This document shows, one piece after another, positions 62,714-64,000 of a stretch of 64,000 nt of DNA. The notes below the pieces were generated by a model. The model searched no databases, was not told the DNA's origin, and was given only the letters and a program-made list of their open reading frames with translations. Made by a program: the position numbers and the translations under genes. Each line of letters starts with the position of its first letter. Position 1 is the first letter of the stretch. Origin of the DNA: Shewanella amazonensis SB2B (GTDB lineage: Bacteria > Pseudomonadota > Gammaproteobacteria > Enterobacterales > Shewanellaceae); contig NC_008700.1 in assembly GCF_000015245.1 (NCBI RefSeq), positions 1,432,001-1,496,000 on the forward strand. Reading direction: 5' to 3'.

Positions 62714-64000
62714 GCAATTTCACTGTGTCACCGTTGGTAATCCCAATGCCGGTAAGTCCACCCTTTTTAATGCCTTGACCGGTGCCAACCAACAAGTGGG
62801 TAATTGGTCAGGGGTAACGGTAGAAAAGAAAACTGGCCATTTCAGTCTGAGCGGCGCTGATGTATACCTCACTGATTTGCCTGGTATTTATGACATTCTG
62901 CCTGCGGGTAAGAGCTGCGATTGTTCCCTCGATGAACAAATCGCCCAGCAGTATCTGGCTGAACAGCATATGGATGGCATTATTAATCTGATAGATGCCA
63001 CCAACATTGAGCGCCATCTGTATCTCACCGTGCAACTGCGCGAGCTTGGCATCCCCATGGTGGTGGTGGTCAATAAAATCGACATCGCCCTGAAACGTGG
63101 TGTCCATGTCGATATTCAAAAGATGTCTCAGGAGCTGGGCTGTCCCGTGATTGCCGTATGCGCCAGAGAAGCGAAAGACGTTCTCAAGGTGCAGGAGCAG
63201 GTTGTTGCTCTGTTGGAAGGCAAGGTCTCAGAAGCCCCCTTGATGCTGGGTTATGAGAGTGCCATTGAGCGCGCCGTCGCTGAACTTATGGAAAAAGATA
63301 ACGGCCTTAGCCGTGGCCGTGCGCTTGCCATGCTGGGCAACGGTTTGGGCTGTGGCCAGTGCAAGAACAGCGAGTTTGAATCGGAAGTAAGCCGCTGCGC
63401 CGATGGTCTTAAGGCCAAGGGGCTGGACATCGAATTGATGGTGGCCACGACACGCTTTAATTTTGTTGAGCGCGTTTATCGTGCGGCTGTTGCCAATGAT
63501 GACGCGCCTACCTTAAGTGACCGTCTGGACGGACTGGTGTTACACCCGGTGTTGGGCGTACCCGTGTTCCTGCTGGTCATGTATCTGATGTTCATGTTCG
63601 CCATTAACGTGGGCAGTGCCTTTATTGATTTTTTCGATATTACCGCCGGCGCCTTGTTTGTTGACCACTTTGGCGCCCTGCTTGGCAATTGGGGCGCGCC
63701 AGAGTGGCTTGTTACCCTGCTGGCCGGTGGTATTGGTCAGGGCATTCAAACAGTCGCTACCTTTATTCCGGTGATTATGGCGTTGTTTCTGGCGTTGTCG
63801 GTGTTGGAAAGCTCTGGCTATATGTCCCGCGCCGCCTTTGTAGTGGACGGACTGATGCGCCGCATCGGTTTGCCAGGCAAGGCGTTTGTGCCCATGATTG
63901 TTGGCTTTGGCTGCTCAGTACCCGCCATCATGGCTACCCGTACTCTGGGCAGTGAACGTGAGCGTATTGTAACCGGTATGATGGCACCCTTTATGTCCTG
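62706..64000 (+). CDS. feoB: FeoB, ferrous iron transporter (5' part, runs off the window)
   Basis: About 431 residues of the N-terminal half. The G-protein domain shows G1 GNPNAGKST (11-19), G3 DLPG and G4 NKID. A helical GDI-like region with CGQCKNSEFE follows, then the first membrane helices with the GFGCSVPAIMATR segment that forms the Cys gate of FeoB. It imports Fe2+ across the inner membrane. It overlaps feoA and is cut by the window end. Supplying iron next to 60 haem sites is a sensible pairing; the same neighbourhood exists in S. oneidensis. Confidence 0.95.
   Translation, partial: MAKQFHCVTVGNPNAGKSTLFNALTGANQQVGNWSGVTVEKKTGHFSLSGADVYLTDLPGIYDILPAGKSCDCSLDEQIAQQYLAEQHMDGIINLIDATNIERHLYLTVQLRELGIPMVVVVNKIDIALKRGVHVDIQKMSQELGCPVIAVCAREAKDVLKVQEQVVALLEGKVSEAPLMLGYESAIERAVAELMEKDNGLSRGRALAMLGNGLGCGQCKNSEFESEVSRCADGLKAKGLDIELMVATTRFNFVERVYRAAVANDDAPTLSDRLDGLVLHPVLGVPVFLLVMYLMFMFAINVGSAFIDFFDITAGALFVDHFGALLGNWGAPEWLVTLLAGGIGQGIQTVATFIPVIMALFLALSVLESSGYMSRAAFVVDGLMRRIGLPGKAFVPMIVGFGCSVPAIMATRTLGSERERIVTGMMAPFMS

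Noticed and set aside
1..64000. CRISPR arrays, prophage, insertion sequences, tRNA/rRNA genes
   Set aside because: None seen on reading; short RNA genes would need a covariance search to exclude fully.

Overview
This window comes from a gammaproteobacterium that is almost certainly a Shewanella, perhaps close to S. amazonensis. The genus call rests on an mtr/omc extracellular electron transfer locus next to feoAB, an oleABCD polyunsaturated hydrocarbon cluster, and a Shewanella-style GalNAc (aga) catabolic operon. The species suggestion is from memory and was not tested. No tRNA, rRNA, CRISPR array, insertion sequence or prophage was recognised.

Left part (1-13.1 kb) is housekeeping and transport. 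In order it holds the 5' end of a Dcp-type M3 peptidase lipoprotein, thymidine kinase, a gamma-glutamylputrescine synthetase-like protein divergent from a BCCT betaine/choline transporter, a YajD-type HNH protein, a POT peptide transporter, a subclass B1-like metallo-beta-lactamase, a DUF1289 protein, a large lipoprotein with PKD-like repeats and a METTL25-like methyltransferase.

The middle (13.4-41 kb) has several functional blocks. oleA-oleB-oleC-oleD overlap end to start and form one operon for head-to-head fatty acyl condensation. After an MltD-like transglycosylase comes an ABC ATPase paired with a 1186-residue permease fused to an M1 aminopeptidase domain. A phosphosugar mutase, a VOC protein and a WYL regulator follow. 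The GalNAc block has a TonB-dependent receptor on the minus strand, divergent from agaR, a GH109 glycosidase, agaZ, agaS, agaK, agaA and an MFS permease. Repeated CTTTCGAA/GAAAG sites lie in the divergent promoter. Together these genes would take GalNAc glycans in through the outer membrane, release and import GalNAc, phosphorylate it, deacetylate it, deaminate/isomerise it and pass on tagatose-6-phosphate.

From 39 to 46.5 kb lie a PanP-type PLP decarboxylase, a secreted M4 (thermolysin-like) protease, a GAF-GGDEF diguanylate cyclase, a membrane protein/uracil-DNA glycosylase pair and a secreted M35 (aspzincin) protease.

The right part (46.8-62 kb, all minus strand) reads in transcription order mtrD, mtrE, mtrF, omcA (copy 2), omcA (copy 1), mtrC, mtrA, mtrB. 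Six of the eight genes encode proteins with ten CXXCH motifs each, 60 haem sites in total. Intrinsic terminators after both omcA copies and after mtrB divide it into several transcription units. The unusual point is the tandem pair of ten-haem OmcA-type genes. feoA and the start of feoB diverge from mtrD, with a near-perfect CRP-like site in between. I found no wholly unknown system. The best candidates for follow-up are the ABC permease-peptidase fusion, the duplicated OmcA, the B1-like lactamase and the GalNAc locus.
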